Positions 6,666 through 14,747 of a DNA stretch of 38,734 nucleotides are shown one piece after another. The position numbers and the translations under genes are program-made. The stretch is from Candidatus Saccharimonadota bacterium (lineage in GTDB: Bacteria > Patescibacteriota > Saccharimonadia > Saccharimonadales > Saccharimonadaceae). The notes under the pieces are model-generated. The model was given only the letters and a program-made list of their open reading frames with translations, was not told where the DNA came from and searched no databases. The stretch is taken from the NCBI GenBank assembly GCA_017511685.1, contig JAFWJE010000011.1:1-38734 (forward strand), given 5' to 3'. Numbering within the stretch: the stretch's first letter is position 1; each line of letters begins with the position of its first letter.

Positions 6666-7715
6666 TTATTTAGATTTTACAACTGGCTCGGCGTCTTTTG
6701 GCAGAGCTTTTTCTCTAACTTGCTTTTCGATCTCGGACATTAATTTCTGATTTTCTCTGAAGAGCTTTTTGACGGCTTCACGACCTTGACCTAAAGTCTC
6801 GCCTTTGTATTTGATAAAGGCGCCGGATTTTTCCAAGATGCCGTATTCTACGCCGAGGTCCAGAATATCGCCAGTTTTACTGATGCCTTCATTATACATG
6901 ATGTCAAACTCGGCAGTGCGGAATGGCGCGGCGATTTTGTTTTTAACAACTTTAATCTTGGTGCGGTTGCCGTTGATATTGTCGCCTTCTTTGATCTGGC
7001 CGATGCGACGGATGTCGATGCGGACGGAGGCGTAGAATTTGAGCGCATTACCACCGGTAGTGGTCTCTGGGTTGCCAAACATGACGCCGATTTTCATGCG
7101 GATTTGGTTGATGAAAATAACGGTAGCCTTGGACTTGCTGATGATGCCGGTGAGCTTACGCATAGCTTGACTCATAAGACGGGCTTGAAGGCCCATCTGG
7201 GCGTCACCCATGTCGCCGTCGATTTCGGCCTGAGGAACGAGAGCAGCGACAGAATCAACCACGATGAGGTCAACTGCGCCGGAGCGAACTAAAGTTTCAC
7301 AAATTTCAAGAGCTTGTTCGCCGTTATCTGGTTGAGAAATGAGCAAATCGCCAGTATTTACGCCGATTTTGCGAGCATAAGCCGGATCCAAAGCATGCTC
7401 AGCGTCAATGAATGCCGCTTGCCCGCCTTGTTTTTGAATCTCAGCAATAGCATGAAGAGCCAAGGTGGTCTTGCCGGATGACTCTGGGCCGTAAATCTCA
7501 ATGATGCGGCCTTTTGGATAACCGCCACCTAAGGCCAAATCTAATGCTAGTGAACCAGAAGGAAGTAACTCGACATCGATTTTCTGAGTATCGCCTAATT
7601 TCATAATGGAACCGTCACCGAATTGTTTAGTGATTTGGTCAATTGCTAATTTGAGAGCCTGACTTTTGCCGTCATTTTTAGTAGCGACGGCTGGCTCGTC
7701 GGATTTTTTTGCCAT
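6666..7715 (-). CDS. recA: RecA recombinase
   Basis: RecA polymerises on single-stranded DNA and catalyses strand exchange. The 349-aa protein is full length. Walker [10 protein letters not shown] is at about 76-84, Walker [13 protein letters not shown] near 150, then the L1/L2 regions with [10 protein letters not shown] and [31 protein letters not shown], the strongest RecA signature. The start has AAAGGAG at 7722-7728 with 6-base spacing. Unlike most first genes here it has a leader of about 42 bases. No SOS (LexA) box was found upstream and no lexA is in the window. Confidence 0.98.
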   Translation of the reverse strand: MAKKSDEPAVATKNDGKSQALKLAIDQITKQFGDGSIMKLGDTQKIDVELLPSGSLALDLALGGGYPKGRIIEIYGPESSGKTTLALHAIAEIQKQGGQAAFIDAEHALDPAYARKIGVNTGDLLISQPDNGEQALEICETLVRSGAVDLIVVDSVAALVPQAEIDGDMGDAQMGLQARLMSQAMRKLTGIISKSKATVIFINQIRMKIGVMFGNPETTTGGNALKFYASVRIDIRRIGQIKEGDNINGNRTKIKVVKNKIAAPFRTAEFDIMYNEGISKTGDILDLGVEYGILEKSGAFIKYKGETLGQGREAVKKLFRENQKLMSEIEKQVREKALPKDAEPVVKSK

Positions 7716-7764
7716 ATAAAACTCCTTTACTTATGATTTCTGCTACAAAATATTACCTAAATAC

Positions 7765-7794
7765 ATTATAGCACCTTGAGAGCTCCTTGGGCAA
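7765..7794 (-). promoter_or_regulatory. recA promoter
   Basis: On the minus strand: TTGCCC (-35, 7794-7789), 18-base spacer, TGC-TATAAT (-10, 7770-7765). The transcription start is expected near 7758, giving a leader of about 42 bases with a strong ribosome site. Confidence 0.65.
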
Positions 7795-7860
7795 AATCGT
7801 GTGAGGATTTCGGCCTAGTGCTTACGCAAAAGGCGAAGCTTAATTTCATAGTAGCAAAGA

Positions 7861-9243
7861 TCAAGGTGGGGTGCAAGCATAAGCAGGAGATTTTGATTTT
7901 TGGCGACGGACGATGAGGGCGATAAATGGCACAACGATGAGTGGCGCATAAAGCAGAAAAACTAGCGGATTGTATGGATCTGTAGCGATGAGAAAAACTT
8001 TAGTGGAGGCGAAAAAATTGGCGACGGACATTTGATAATCTAAGAGGAGTAAATCTAATTTGGAAATAATGGTAGCAAGCGGTGTGAGATTAGTGGCGGC
8101 GGCGAGGCCGGTGAGTAGCGTCAGCCCCATAATAATAGAAACCGTGGGAAGGATGAGGAGATTGGCAATAATGGAGATAAGCGAGATTTGACCAAAAAAG
8201 AATAATAAAAGTGGTGAGCAAGTGAGTGTGGAGGCAGCGGAAGTAAGTAAGGTGCTGGCTAAAAGCCCCGGCCGTTTGTCTTTGCCGTAGAAAAATCTGG
8301 CAAGGGCGGGGGCGACAACAAGGATGCCGGTAAACGCGGCAAAGGACAGGAGCCAAGCAGGGTCCGTGAGATAATTTGGATTGTAAATTAAAGTGGCGGC
8401 GGCCACAATAACGATGAGGCGGACCGGCCGGACGTCACGACCAAAATACCAAGCTAGAAGTGTTAGAAAAGTCACCAGCCCAGCGCGGAGCATACTGGCG
8501 GAAAGGCCGGTGATGCTGATAAAGCCGATAGCAAGAAGGGCGGAAAGCAAGAGCGCCGCAAAACGCGAGAGGTGCTTGCCTAACTTTTTGGCGAGGCCGG
8601 TGAGGATGCCGAGGTGCGTGCCGGAGGCAACGATGATATGCGTGAGGCCGACCGTCCTTAAGGCGTCTTGGAGGTTTTGGCTGACACCGGATTTTTGGCC
8701 GAGCAGATAGCCGATGGCGAGACCGGACTGTGGCTCCGGCAAGTAATTTCTGATGTGCTCCGCGAAAAAATCGCGGAAGGCCAAGAAAGGATCTGGCGGA
8801 TCCTGACGCTTAATTTCTTTGGTGGTAGAGCGATAGATAGCGGCGGCATAATTACCAAAACCGTTTTGCAATTCCCCTTCAACAGTGATAATGTCGGTGC
8901 GCTTTAGGTCTTTATCAGCTGTTTGAGCAAAAATCTGGATGCCATCCGGAAGCGTATCGGCCGCCAGTGCGACGTGGCTAAGCGTTAAATTATACTTGCC
9001 GTCGCCGGAACTACTTTCGGCGGGGTCTTTTATAATGGTACCGGTAAGTGTGATGGTCTGGCCGAATAATTCTAGAGGAAAAATATCGCTAGAATTTTGC
9101 CCGTTTCTAGTGATTGCTATAAAGATGTTGGCGATAATGACACTGATGGCAAGCAATAAAAAAGCCCAAGAGGGGTGTGGTAAATGATGGTGTTTTTTGG
9201 CGCACTTTTTGGCAAGGGATGGGCGGCGCGCCCGTACTGGCAT
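7861..9243 (-). CDS. comEC: ComEC/Rec2-family DNA uptake channel, short form
   Basis: ComEC carries transforming DNA across the cytoplasmic membrane. Residues 27-48 form a membrane segment, 55-150 a DUF4131-like OB domain (TITLTGTIIKDPAES), and from about 170 the competence channel: SGLAIGYLLGQKSGVSQNLQDAL then GLTHIIVASGTHLGIL, the family signature. About eight further membrane helices follow. The 460-aa protein ends after the channel; the C-terminal metallo-beta-lactamase domain found in longer ComEC proteins is absent. It is transcribed in the same direction as recA but behind its own -10 box. With pilB further on it implies natural competence. Confidence 0.88.
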   Translation of the reverse strand: MPVRARRPSLAKKCAKKHHHLPHPSWAFLLLAISVIIANIFIAITRNGQNSSDIFPLELFGQTITLTGTIIKDPAESSSGDGKYNLTLSHVALAADTLPDGIQIFAQTADKDLKRTDIITVEGELQNGFGNYAAAIYRSTTKEIKRQDPPDPFLAFRDFFAEHIRNYLPEPQSGLAIGYLLGQKSGVSQNLQDALRTVGLTHIIVASGTHLGILTGLAKKLGKHLSRFAALLLSALLAIGFISITGLSASMLRAGLVTFLTLLAWYFGRDVRPVRLIVIVAAATLIYNPNYLTDPAWLLSFAAFTGILVVAPALARFFYGKDKRPGLLASTLLTSAASTLTCSPLLLFFFGQISLISIIANLLILPTVSIIMGLTLLTGLAAATNLTPLATIISKLDLLLLDYQMSVANFFASTKVFLIATDPYNPLVFLLYAPLIVVPFIALIVRRQKSKSPAYACTPP

Positions 9244-9247
9244 ATAT

Positions 9248-9257
9248 ATTATATATA
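9248..9257 (-). promoter_or_regulatory. -10 region of comEC
   Basis: Overlapping candidates TATATA (9257-9252) and TATAAT (9253-9248) lie 8 and 4 bases before the ATG. TTGCCT at 9278-9273 could be a -35. Either way the leader is absent or a few bases. Confidence 0.5.
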
Positions 9258-9316
9258 CCTATTGGTATCATAAGGCAAGCATAGGTATTTTAATCGCCGT
9301 GAAAGGTACGATGTAC

Positions 9317-9769
9317 TTAATCACTGCTGCGGTAGAATAAGATGTCAATGTAGGCGGAAATGATGCCAACCAGCACGAGCGGACCTTCAATGTTGGCGAT
9401 AAAGGTGGCAATTTGGCCAGAAAGCGTGTCAAATGGGAGATATTTCGCAAGCGGAGCGGCTAGGAGCGCCGTCATAATGGCGGCAAAGATTGCCGCCTCG
9501 GCGATGCGCAAAATGCCGCCAAGCCCGCCACGGCGTGAACGCAAATACATCAGTAGAGGAAAAACCGTAATGAGCGCTAAATAAAGAATTGTCTTAATGA
9601 GATCTGGCGGAACGTTTTGGATGTTCTGATGGAGCCAATCGGCAAATTGGACGCCAAACATATTATAAACGGAAAGTCCAGCGATCATGGCCAAATGAGC
9701 TGGTCCAGCATGATGCTTTAGCAAGAAAAAGATAAGGAATAAGATAACTAGAGTGGCGATAACTACCAT
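9317..9769 (-). CDS. Small integral membrane protein, function unknown
   Basis: The family was not recognised. The 150-aa protein is nearly all hydrophobic, with four likely helices at about 2-17, 27-44, 58-75 and 86-107 and a fifth near 125-145. The topology is loosely reminiscent of CvpA-like proteins, but no motif proves that. A basic SRRGG loop follows helix 3. TATAAT ends 6 bases before the ATG and there is no Shine-Dalgarno, so it should be a leaderless single-gene unit between comEC and rimK. Confidence 0.7.
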   Translation of the reverse strand: MVVIATLVILFLIFFLLKHHAGPAHLAMIAGLSVYNMFGVQFADWLHQNIQNVPPDLIKTILYLALITVFPLLMYLRSRRGGLGGILRIAEAAIFAAIMTALLAAPLAKYLPFDTLSGQIATFIANIEGPLVLVGIISAYIDILFYRSSD

Positions 9770-9775
9770 AAGCTA

Positions 9776-9781
9776 ATTATA
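9776..9781 (-). promoter_or_regulatory. Extended -10 box of the 150-aa membrane protein
   Basis: TGA-TATAAT on the minus strand, 6 bases before the ATG at 9769. Confidence 0.65.
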
Positions 9782-9784
9782 TCA

Positions 9785-10693
9785 CTAAGCGCCGATTTTG
9801 TCTTTGGCGTTTTTACGAGTAGCGTTGTGCTCAATATATTCGATGATTTTTTCGGCGACATTTCTGCCGGTGATTTTTTCAATACCAAAACCTGGAGAGG
9901 CGTTAACTTCTAGGATAAGTGGACCACGGTTGGAACGCATCAAATCGACACCAGCGATATGAAGGCCCATGGCTTTGGCGGCGCTGATGGCGAGTTTTTT
10001 CTCCTCATCGGTGAGTTTGATGCTAGTTCCCTCGCCGCCTTTGTGAAGGTTCGAACGGAAATCATCATCTAGCGACTGGCGCTTCATGCTGGCGACCACG
10101 CGGGAGCCGACGACGAAGGCACGAATGTCGCTGCCGGCCGATTCTTCAATGTATTCTTGGAGTAAAATGTTGGTACCGTCCTCGTTGTAAAGATAGAAAG
10201 CTTGAAGAGCGGATTTAGCAGCTTTTTTAGTATCAGCTAAGACGACGCCGTTGCCATGAGTGCCAGTAGCTAACTTAATGATGACCGGCAGACCAATTTG
10301 GTCGATAAGGTCGTCGATATCAGCAGAGTTTCTGGAAACGAGAGTTTTTGGCGTATCAACGCCAGCCTTAGTTAAAATCTGGGCAGAACGCAATTTGTCA
10401 CGAGCGCGAGTAATAGCGATAGAACTGGAAGCCGTCCAAACGCCTTGCATTTCAAACTGACGGACAATAGCGCAACCGTAGCGAGTCATGTTGTTGGAAA
10501 TGCGCGGCAAAATCGCATCATAACCTTCGATTTTTTTACCATGGTAATAGACGTCTGGGTGTTTTTCATCCAAAGAAAGATAGCAGTTTTTATATTTAAT
10601 AACCTTAACTTCATGGCCTTTTTTCTCAGCTTCTTCGACAAGACGCTGTGTGGAATAATTGGCGTTGCCGTTTGATAGAATTGCGATTTTCAT
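9785..10693 (-). CDS. rimK: RimK-family ATP-grasp glutamate ligase
   Basis: RimK adds glutamates to the C-terminus of ribosomal protein S6 in Escherichia coli, and relatives make other gamma- or alpha-linked amides. The 302-aa protein is full length. It has RDKLRSAQILTKAGVDTPKT, PVIIKLATGTHGNGV (ATP-binding loop), SDIRAFVVGSRVVASMKRQS, DFRSNLHKGGEG, and ILEVNASPGFGIEKITG with the metal-binding E and N. It starts one base after the RimB-like gene, with AAAGGAG inside that gene's end. Pairing with a retropepsin-like RimB and a second ATP-grasp gene suggests a modification pathway; whether the substrate is S6 is not known. Confidence 0.88.
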   Translation of the reverse strand: MKIAILSNGNANYSTQRLVEEAEKKGHEVKVIKYKNCYLSLDEKHPDVYYHGKKIEGYDAILPRISNNMTRYGCAIVRQFEMQGVWTASSSIAITRARDKLRSAQILTKAGVDTPKTLVSRNSADIDDLIDQIGLPVIIKLATGTHGNGVVLADTKKAAKSALQAFYLYNEDGTNILLQEYIEESAGSDIRAFVVGSRVVASMKRQSLDDDFRSNLHKGGEGTSIKLTDEEKKLAISAAKAMGLHIAGVDLMRSNRGPLILEVNASPGFGIEKITGRNVAEKIIEYIEHNATRKNAKDKIGA

Positions 10694-10694
10694 T

Positions 10695-11210
10695 TTAACT
10701 TTCTCCTTTCTTTACGTATTTTTGATGAAATTCGTGGGGGTTTTCTTTGAAACTTTTGAGGTCGATTTTCTGCTTAGGTTTTATCTCATATTCAACGTCT
10801 GGCAATGATACGTCTACGAGAAATTTGCCGCTGAGTGTGCGTTTGCCGATTAAAATCGGAAAACTATTTCTGCTCCTGTCGGCGAGTGAGAATAGTACTC
10901 TAATTTTACGGCCAGCAATTTTGACTGGAAAATGAACGCGATAACGGATTTCTTCCTGACCCATAGCGGAACGCACTGCAATAACTTTATAATCAGTACG
11001 TTTGTAAACTTTGCCGGTATAGAGCGGGCTACTTTTACCAAAAAGGCAAAATGACAAAACGCCGTCTTGACCGATAGTGATATTGCTAGCCCATATTGCA
11101 GAAGCTCCAGCACCAGTGTCAATCTTGGCTGGAACACCATCAATATCGTCAACTGAAATGATGGCGGACGGTCCAATGACTGGTAGATTTTGCTTGTCGC
11201 TCTTGTTCAT
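10695..11210 (-). CDS. RimB-like retropepsin-fold protease (PF05618 family)
   Basis: The 171-aa protein matches the family named putative ATP-dependent zinc protease. RimB, a member of it, is an aspartic peptidase-like protein that acts with RimK and RimA in Pseudomonas. The active-site-like motif is KIDTGAGASAIWAS with Asp31, followed by the typical FPILIGKRTLSGKFLVDV strand (about 123-140). One retropepsin domain is present, so it would act as a dimer. The last 30 residues are basic. It heads an operon with rimK and may trim or counteract the added residues. The ATG lies 28 bases from the predicted transcription start and no good Shine-Dalgarno is visible. Confidence 0.78.
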   Translation of the reverse strand: MNKSDKQNLPVIGPSAIISVDDIDGVPAKIDTGAGASAIWASNITIGQDGVLSFCLFGKSSPLYTGKVYKRTDYKVIAVRSAMGQEEIRYRVHFPVKIAGRKIRVLFSLADRSRNSFPILIGKRTLSGKFLVDVSLPDVEYEIKPKQKIDLKSFKENPHEFHQKYVKKGES

Positions 11211-11244
11211 AGGAAAAAATCCAATCTTTAATTGGTATGGTTAC

Positions 11245-11273
11245 ATTGTATCATATACCTGTTGATAAGTCAA
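11245..11273 (-). promoter_or_regulatory. Promoter of the rimB-like/rimK operon
   Basis: Minus strand TTGACT (11273-11268), 17-base spacer, TACAAT (11250-11245): the clearest -35/-10 pair in the window. The -35 overlaps the last codons of the upstream ATP-grasp gene. The leader of about 28 bases contains a 5-bp hairpin (CCAAT/ATTGG) followed by TTTTTT just before the ATG, which could attenuate. Confidence 0.68.
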
Positions 11274-12253
11274 GATGGTAATGGTAAATCCAGTTGCTCT
11301 AGATACTCAAGCCATTTCATAACGCAGAGACTAGAACTCTCATCGCCAGTAGGGTAATAAAGGGACGGGGTGCTATTGACTTCTAGTACATAGTCCCCAA
11401 GAAAATCTATACCAATAATGGGAAGCTGGAAAGCTCTAGCGATTTTTTCGGCAATGGCGCGTTTTGCGGAGTCAAAATTGGCGGAGACGTCTTCGACTGT
11501 GCCGCCACGACCAATGTTGCACATGCCCACGACTTGAACTTTTTCGTCAGCTGCTGGGACGTAGTCCTTTTTGTAATGTTTCTCAATGTAGTCTTTAGAC
11601 ATTTCTTTGTCGATGAAGGCGAGATTTGATTGGTATGGAGCGGTGCGGATAGTGGAATTTTCAAGGTCGATTAGCTCTGAGACCGTATGCTCACCATCGC
11701 CAGTAACACGGGCTGGGATGCGAGCGAGGGCGACGACAAAATGATAGTCAATACAAATGACACGGAGTTCTGGGGTGTCATTCGCCAATTGTTGCTGGGC
11801 TAAAATAGCAGATCCTGGATTTCTGGAACGAACGTCGCCGACGATAGCGGCTGCTTTTTCGGCATCGGTAATACCGACAAAAACATCATTACCATGACCA
11901 CCATCGGATGGCTTGATAACAATACTGCCATGTTGCTTTAAGAGCCTAGCGATTTCATCGGACTGATTTTCTGACGTGAGCACAACAGTGTCTGGCTGGG
12001 GAATGCCGAGATCTTTGAAAATATAAAACGAGGCAAGTTTGTCATCGGCTAAAATACCAGAAAAGTAGGATGTACCGGGAGCGGCTCCAGACAAAAATCT
12101 GAGTTTTTTACCATCTGGACGAGTAGCAAAAATGTAAGATTCTTTGCCACGGATTAATGATGCGGATTGCCAACCGCGACTTTTGGCGATTTTCTGAAAT
12201 GACTTTAGAGTCATCGGAAGTTTGTCGGGGCTTATTTCAAATAGATTTTCCAT
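11270..12253 (-). CDS. ATP-grasp ligase, cyanophycin/glutathione-synthetase-like
   Basis: ATP-grasp ligases couple ATP hydrolysis to amide-bond formation through an acylphosphate. In this 327-aa protein the lid and ATP site read GSIVIKPSDGGHGNDVFVGI (about 110-129), followed by ELRVICIDYHFVVALARIPARVTGDGEHTVSELI, the stretch typical of cyanophycin-synthetase-like members. NIGRGGTVEDV comes next, and IIGIDFLGDYVLEVNSTPSLYYP carries the Mg-binding D, E and N. The N-terminal 75 residues are a separate pre-grasp domain. It is leaderless (TATAAT 6 bases before the ATG), just behind a 44-aa ORF and ahead of the rimB-like/rimK operon. The substrate is unknown. Confidence 0.82.
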   Translation of the reverse strand: MENLFEISPDKLPMTLKSFQKIAKSRGWQSASLIRGKESYIFATRPDGKKLRFLSGAAPGTSYFSGILADDKLASFYIFKDLGIPQPDTVVLTSENQSDEIARLLKQHGSIVIKPSDGGHGNDVFVGITDAEKAAAIVGDVRSRNPGSAILAQQQLANDTPELRVICIDYHFVVALARIPARVTGDGEHTVSELIDLENSTIRTAPYQSNLAFIDKEMSKDYIEKHYKKDYVPAADEKVQVVGMCNIGRGGTVEDVSANFDSAKRAIAEKIARAFQLPIIGIDFLGDYVLEVNSTPSLYYPTGDESSSLCVMKWLEYLEQLDLPLPS

Positions 12254-12259
12254 ACATAT

Positions 12260-12265
12260 ATTATA
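12260..12265 (-). promoter_or_regulatory. Extended -10 box of the ATP-grasp gene
   Basis: TGG-TATAAT on the minus strand, 6 bases before the ATG at 12253 and just after the stop of the 44-aa ORF. Confidence 0.68.
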
Positions 12266-12269
12266 CCAC

Positions 12270-12404
12270 CTACAAAGCGCCGCCTACAATGCGGTCCTCG
12301 ACAAAACCGGTGGAAAGATTGACAACGACGAGATCGACGCCGTTGGCGGCACGCTCAATGCGGTGCGTGGCCCAGCCTGATGTGTTTCTGACAACTAATG
12401 ACAT
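12270..12404 (-). CDS. Small ORF, 44 aa, upstream of the ATP-grasp ligase
   Basis: An ATG at 12404 preceded by GAGGT (12412-12408) opens a 44-codon frame beginning MSLVVRNTSGWATH and ending EDRIVGGAL. TAAAAT (12435-12430) or TATATT (12429-12424) could serve as a -10. The frame fills the gap between two genes on the same strand. No family was recognised and no membrane segment is present. It could be a conserved small protein or a substrate of the neighbouring ligases; the second idea is speculation from position. Confidence 0.55.
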   Translation of the reverse strand: MSLVVRNTSGWATHRIERAANGVDLVVVNLSTGFVEDRIVGGAL

Positions 12405-12483
12405 TTTACCTCGCTTTCTATTGAATATAATTTTAGCGCGGCAAAAATGAAAAGTAAATTGCTTATGCGGGACTTTTTGAAAA

Positions 12484-12891
12484 TTATTCGGCGGATTCGG
12501 CTGGGCCCTCTGCTGGAGCGGCCGGAATGCCGAGGGATTCATCAGAAAGTGGAGTCTCGGAAAACGGCGAATGGAGATCGTCGATGATTTCGATAGCTTC
12601 TTCAAAGTGCAAAATATAATCGTCGAGGACGCCATCTGTAAGCGTGCCGGAAGATGGAAAGCTATAGGTAGTTTCTGGCTTAGTGGTAACTTCTTCCTCA
12701 TCCGGTAAAAAGCCGGGACGAGAACGGTCTAGGTAAATATCGCCAGATTTGTGATAAATGATGAGACTGACGACTGTAGTGACGATGGCGATGACGATGG
12801 AGATAATACCAAGTATAAAAAGATTGTGGTCGCCGCGATGAGCCTCAGCTGGTTTTTCTGCTGGTTTTTCTGCTGGCTTTTCGTCACTCAT
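12484..12891 (-). CDS. Single-pass membrane protein with EKPA repeats
   Basis: Not recognised. The 135-aa protein starts with a short EKPA-type repeat (residues 4-16), has one membrane segment (about 24-45), then an outside tail rich in Asp, Glu, Pro and Ser, ending PAAPAEGPAESAE. The lack of a cleavage motif suggests an anchored surface protein. It overlaps the upstream gene (12884-13441) by 8 bases, so the two are co-translated. AGGAG lies about 7 bases upstream of the ATG. Confidence 0.7.
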   Translation of the reverse strand: MSDEKPAEKPAEKPAEAHRGDHNLFILGIISIVIAIVTTVVSLIIYHKSGDIYLDRSRPGFLPDEEEVTTKPETTYSFPSSGTLTDGVLDDYILHFEEAIEIIDDLHSPFSETPLSDESLGIPAAPAEGPAESAE

Positions 12892-13441
12892 TTTTATCTC
12901 CTCCTAGACTACTTTTTAGGCGGCGCACGGCGGTAAGATGTTCAGAAAAAAGGTTGCGAATATTAGTAGTGGTAGATGAAAGTTCTGCGCGCTTTTGCCT
13001 GGTCTCTACTAATTTGTTGTAAAATTCATCGGGATGGTTGTAACAGTCAATACTAAGAAGCTCCTCTAGACTCTGGCTGTAAGTGGTGTATTCCGCAACG
13101 AAACGTTGGCGAGTAGTGATGATGTTGGAGTGGATAGTGGTGAGATTAGCGTTAGGTTGGCCGGCGTTAATTAGACGTAAATCTAGCGGTGTGATGTAAT
13201 TGACAAGCAAGCCTTCATAGGCGGAGCCTAGGTAAGAACGGGTGCGAGCGTCAGTCTTCTGGAGCTGTTTTAGAGATTGTTTAGTGGTGGCACAATTTTG
13301 TTCAATGGCACCGCGCTGGTCATCGGAAAGAGCAGTGACTTTTTCGGAAAAAAGTGGGCTAGCCGCCGCTGATAAAATGGCTGTTAAAAAAATCATCGTA
13401 ATAAAAACTGAGCGACCAAAATATGTGTGATTTTTCACCAT
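12884..13441 (-). CDS. Exported coiled-coil protein, function unknown
   Basis: Not recognised. The 185-aa product has a signal peptide or N-terminal anchor (about 10-32, ending ILSAAASPLFS), then an almost all-helical body with two cysteines (C49, C132). Helices such as QNCATTKQSLKQLQKTDARTR and YNKLVETRQKRAELSSTTTN suggest coiled coils. It would be secreted or attached at the cell surface. The -10 box ends 6 bases before the ATG, so it is leaderless and first in a two-gene unit. Confidence 0.7.
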   Translation of the reverse strand: MVKNHTYFGRSVFITMIFLTAILSAAASPLFSEKVTALSDDQRGAIEQNCATTKQSLKQLQKTDARTRSYLGSAYEGLLVNYITPLDLRLINAGQPNANLTTIHSNIITTRQRFVAEYTTYSQSLEELLSIDCYNHPDEFYNKLVETRQKRAELSSTTTNIRNLFSEHLTAVRRLKSSLGGDKNE

Positions 13442-13447
13442 ATATAT

Positions 13448-13453
13448 ATTATA
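13448..13453 (-). promoter_or_regulatory. Extended -10 box of the exported coiled-coil gene
   Basis: TGC-TATAAT on the minus strand, 6 bases before the ATG at 13441. Confidence 0.68.
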
Positions 13454-13458
13454 GCATG

Positions 13459-13947
13459 TTAGAAGTTAATTTTGGATTTTAGCCAGGATTCTAGTGCGGC
13501 GCTATCATTGTAGTATTTGGCATCTTCGTCCGAGTCGGCGCGGAGATAATATTTGACTTTACCTTTTTCAACGACGACGATAGATGGGAAATATTTGACA
13601 TAGCTGGCTAAGTCGGTATCTTTGGCTTCGGGCCAGAGAATGCGGTAGTAAGTAAACTTTTCCGGTAAGTCTTTCATCATATCGCGCATTTTAGCGGTGG
13701 TAGTGCAGCCAGCATTATCAACCATGACGACAAAAGATTTTTTGTCTTTTAACATAGTTTCGTAATCGGTCTTACTAATATCGATGACTTCGGTGTTGCC
13801 ATAATACTGCGGGTCCAAAGTGACTGGTAAATTATTGGTCCAAAAAATAGCGAGAAGCACCGACGATACAATAATCAAAGTTATGGCGCAACTAACAATG
13901 ACTAAATAAAGTCTTTTAGATTTTTTCGTGGTTCTTTTTTGGTTCAT
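13459..13947 (-). CDS. Membrane-anchored thioredoxin-like protein with one cysteine
   Basis: The 162-aa protein has a basic N-terminus, one membrane segment (about 13-35) and an outside thioredoxin-like domain: SFVVMVDNAGCTTTAKMRDM, then a strand and KYFPSIVVVEKGKVKYYL with the conserved cis-proline. The usual CxxC is reduced to C81-T-T-T, so dithiol redox cycling is unlikely. Monothiol chemistry, binding only, or partnership with the rhodanese are possible. It overlaps the rhodanese gene by 4 bases (ATGA), which signals a functional pair. Confidence 0.75.
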   Translation of the reverse strand: MNQKRTTKKSKRLYLVIVSCAITLIIVSSVLLAIFWTNNLPVTLDPQYYGNTEVIDISKTDYETMLKDKKSFVVMVDNAGCTTTAKMRDMMKDLPEKFTYYRILWPEAKDTDLASYVKYFPSIVVVEKGKVKYYLRADSDEDAKYYNDSAALESWLKSKINF

Positions 13948-14684
13948 TTTTTAGTTAAGTTATTAAAATTAATGTTGTGGTATGGAACTTTCCAAAACGA
14001 GTAGGTGCCGTCGTCGTTTTTAACTTTGACGTTGTGAGCACCATTGTAGAACCAGTAACCACCAACGACGTAGATTTTGTCTTTGTCCCAACCATTTTTA
14101 ATCAGAAGGTCTTTAGTCATGCCAGCATAGCCGCCACCACCGCACATTAAGAAAATATACTTGTCTTTTGGAAAAATATCGCTGAGGATTGTTTCGGACT
14201 CTTGGTAGTTGGCGGTGTAGGTGCCGTCGTCGTTTTTGGTGAATAAAGTTTCACCGGTATAGCCCTCGCCGACGGCTGCTGGCAGGCCCTTAACGGAGGC
14301 GAGATACGGATACGGAACGATCTCAAAACCATCAACAAAACCGGAGAGATACCTATCTCCACCAATGGATTCATAGGCGGCTGGGTCTTCTAGCATACGC
14401 ATATCGTAATAAACACTATCACTACGGCCGAGGTACTGGTCAATATTCCCTTCGTTGATGTTCTTATCGATGCCGAGTTCGCCGCGTTGACCTTCGGAAA
14501 GCTCTGGAGCGGGGAGAGGCTTCAGCTGACTACTTTCGGAACGAGCAATAATACTACTTACAATCATCACTACACAAAGGACGATGGCGACAATTACGAT
14601 GAGAATATCACTAGATTTAAAACCAGATTTAGTTTCAGGCTTAATGCTAGGTTTTGTTGTTTTTGCTGGATTCGCTGACGTCAT
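13944..14684 (-). CDS. Membrane-anchored rhodanese-like protein
   Basis: Rhodaneses move sulfane sulfur through a catalytic cysteine. The 246-aa protein has a basic cytoplasmic tail, one membrane segment (about 26-47) and an outside rhodanese-like domain. YYDMRMLEDPAAY corresponds to the D-x-R entry motif, and IFLMCGGGGYAGMTKDLLIKNGW holds the active-site loop with Cys181, ending with VYVVGGYWFYNG-like strands. The loop is glycine-rich, unlike the classic CxxGxR. AGGAG lies 8 bases before the ATG and the leader is about 20 bases. It forms an operon with the thioredoxin-like protein. Confidence 0.77.
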   Translation of the reverse strand: MTSANPAKTTKPSIKPETKSGFKSSDILIVIVAIVLCVVMIVSSIIARSESSQLKPLPAPELSEGQRGELGIDKNINEGNIDQYLGRSDSVYYDMRMLEDPAAYESIGGDRYLSGFVDGFEIVPYPYLASVKGLPAAVGEGYTGETLFTKNDDGTYTANYQESETILSDIFPKDKYIFLMCGGGGYAGMTKDLLIKNGWDKDKIYVVGGYWFYNGAHNVKVKNDDGTYSFWKVPYHNINFNNLTKK

Positions 14685-14711
14685 AAATCGTTCTCCTAAT
14701 ATGTTGGGTAT

Positions 14712-14717
14712 ATTATA
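14712..14717 (-). promoter_or_regulatory. Extended -10 box of the rhodanese operon
   Basis: TGC-TATAAT on the minus strand, immediately after the terminator of tRNA-Pro(CGG). The transcription start is expected near 14705 and the leader contains AGGAG. Confidence 0.65.
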
Positions 14718-14721
14718 GCAT

Positions 14722-14742
14722 AAAAAAGCCGCTCCATGGCGG
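14722..14742 (-). terminator. Intrinsic terminator of tRNA-Pro(CGG)
   Basis: On the minus strand CCGC-CATGGA-GCGG followed by C and six T residues, 6 bases past the tRNA CCA end. Confidence 0.65.
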
Positions 14743-14747
14743 TATGA

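Noticed and set aside
7818-7842. GCTTACGC/GGCGAAGC hairpin after comEC
   Set aside because: The stem is interrupted and no U-run follows on the comEC strand, so it was not called a terminator.
7716-7860. SOS/LexA box upstream of recA
   Set aside because: No GAAC-N4-GTTC or CTGT-N8-ACAG-type site was seen in the leader or promoter.
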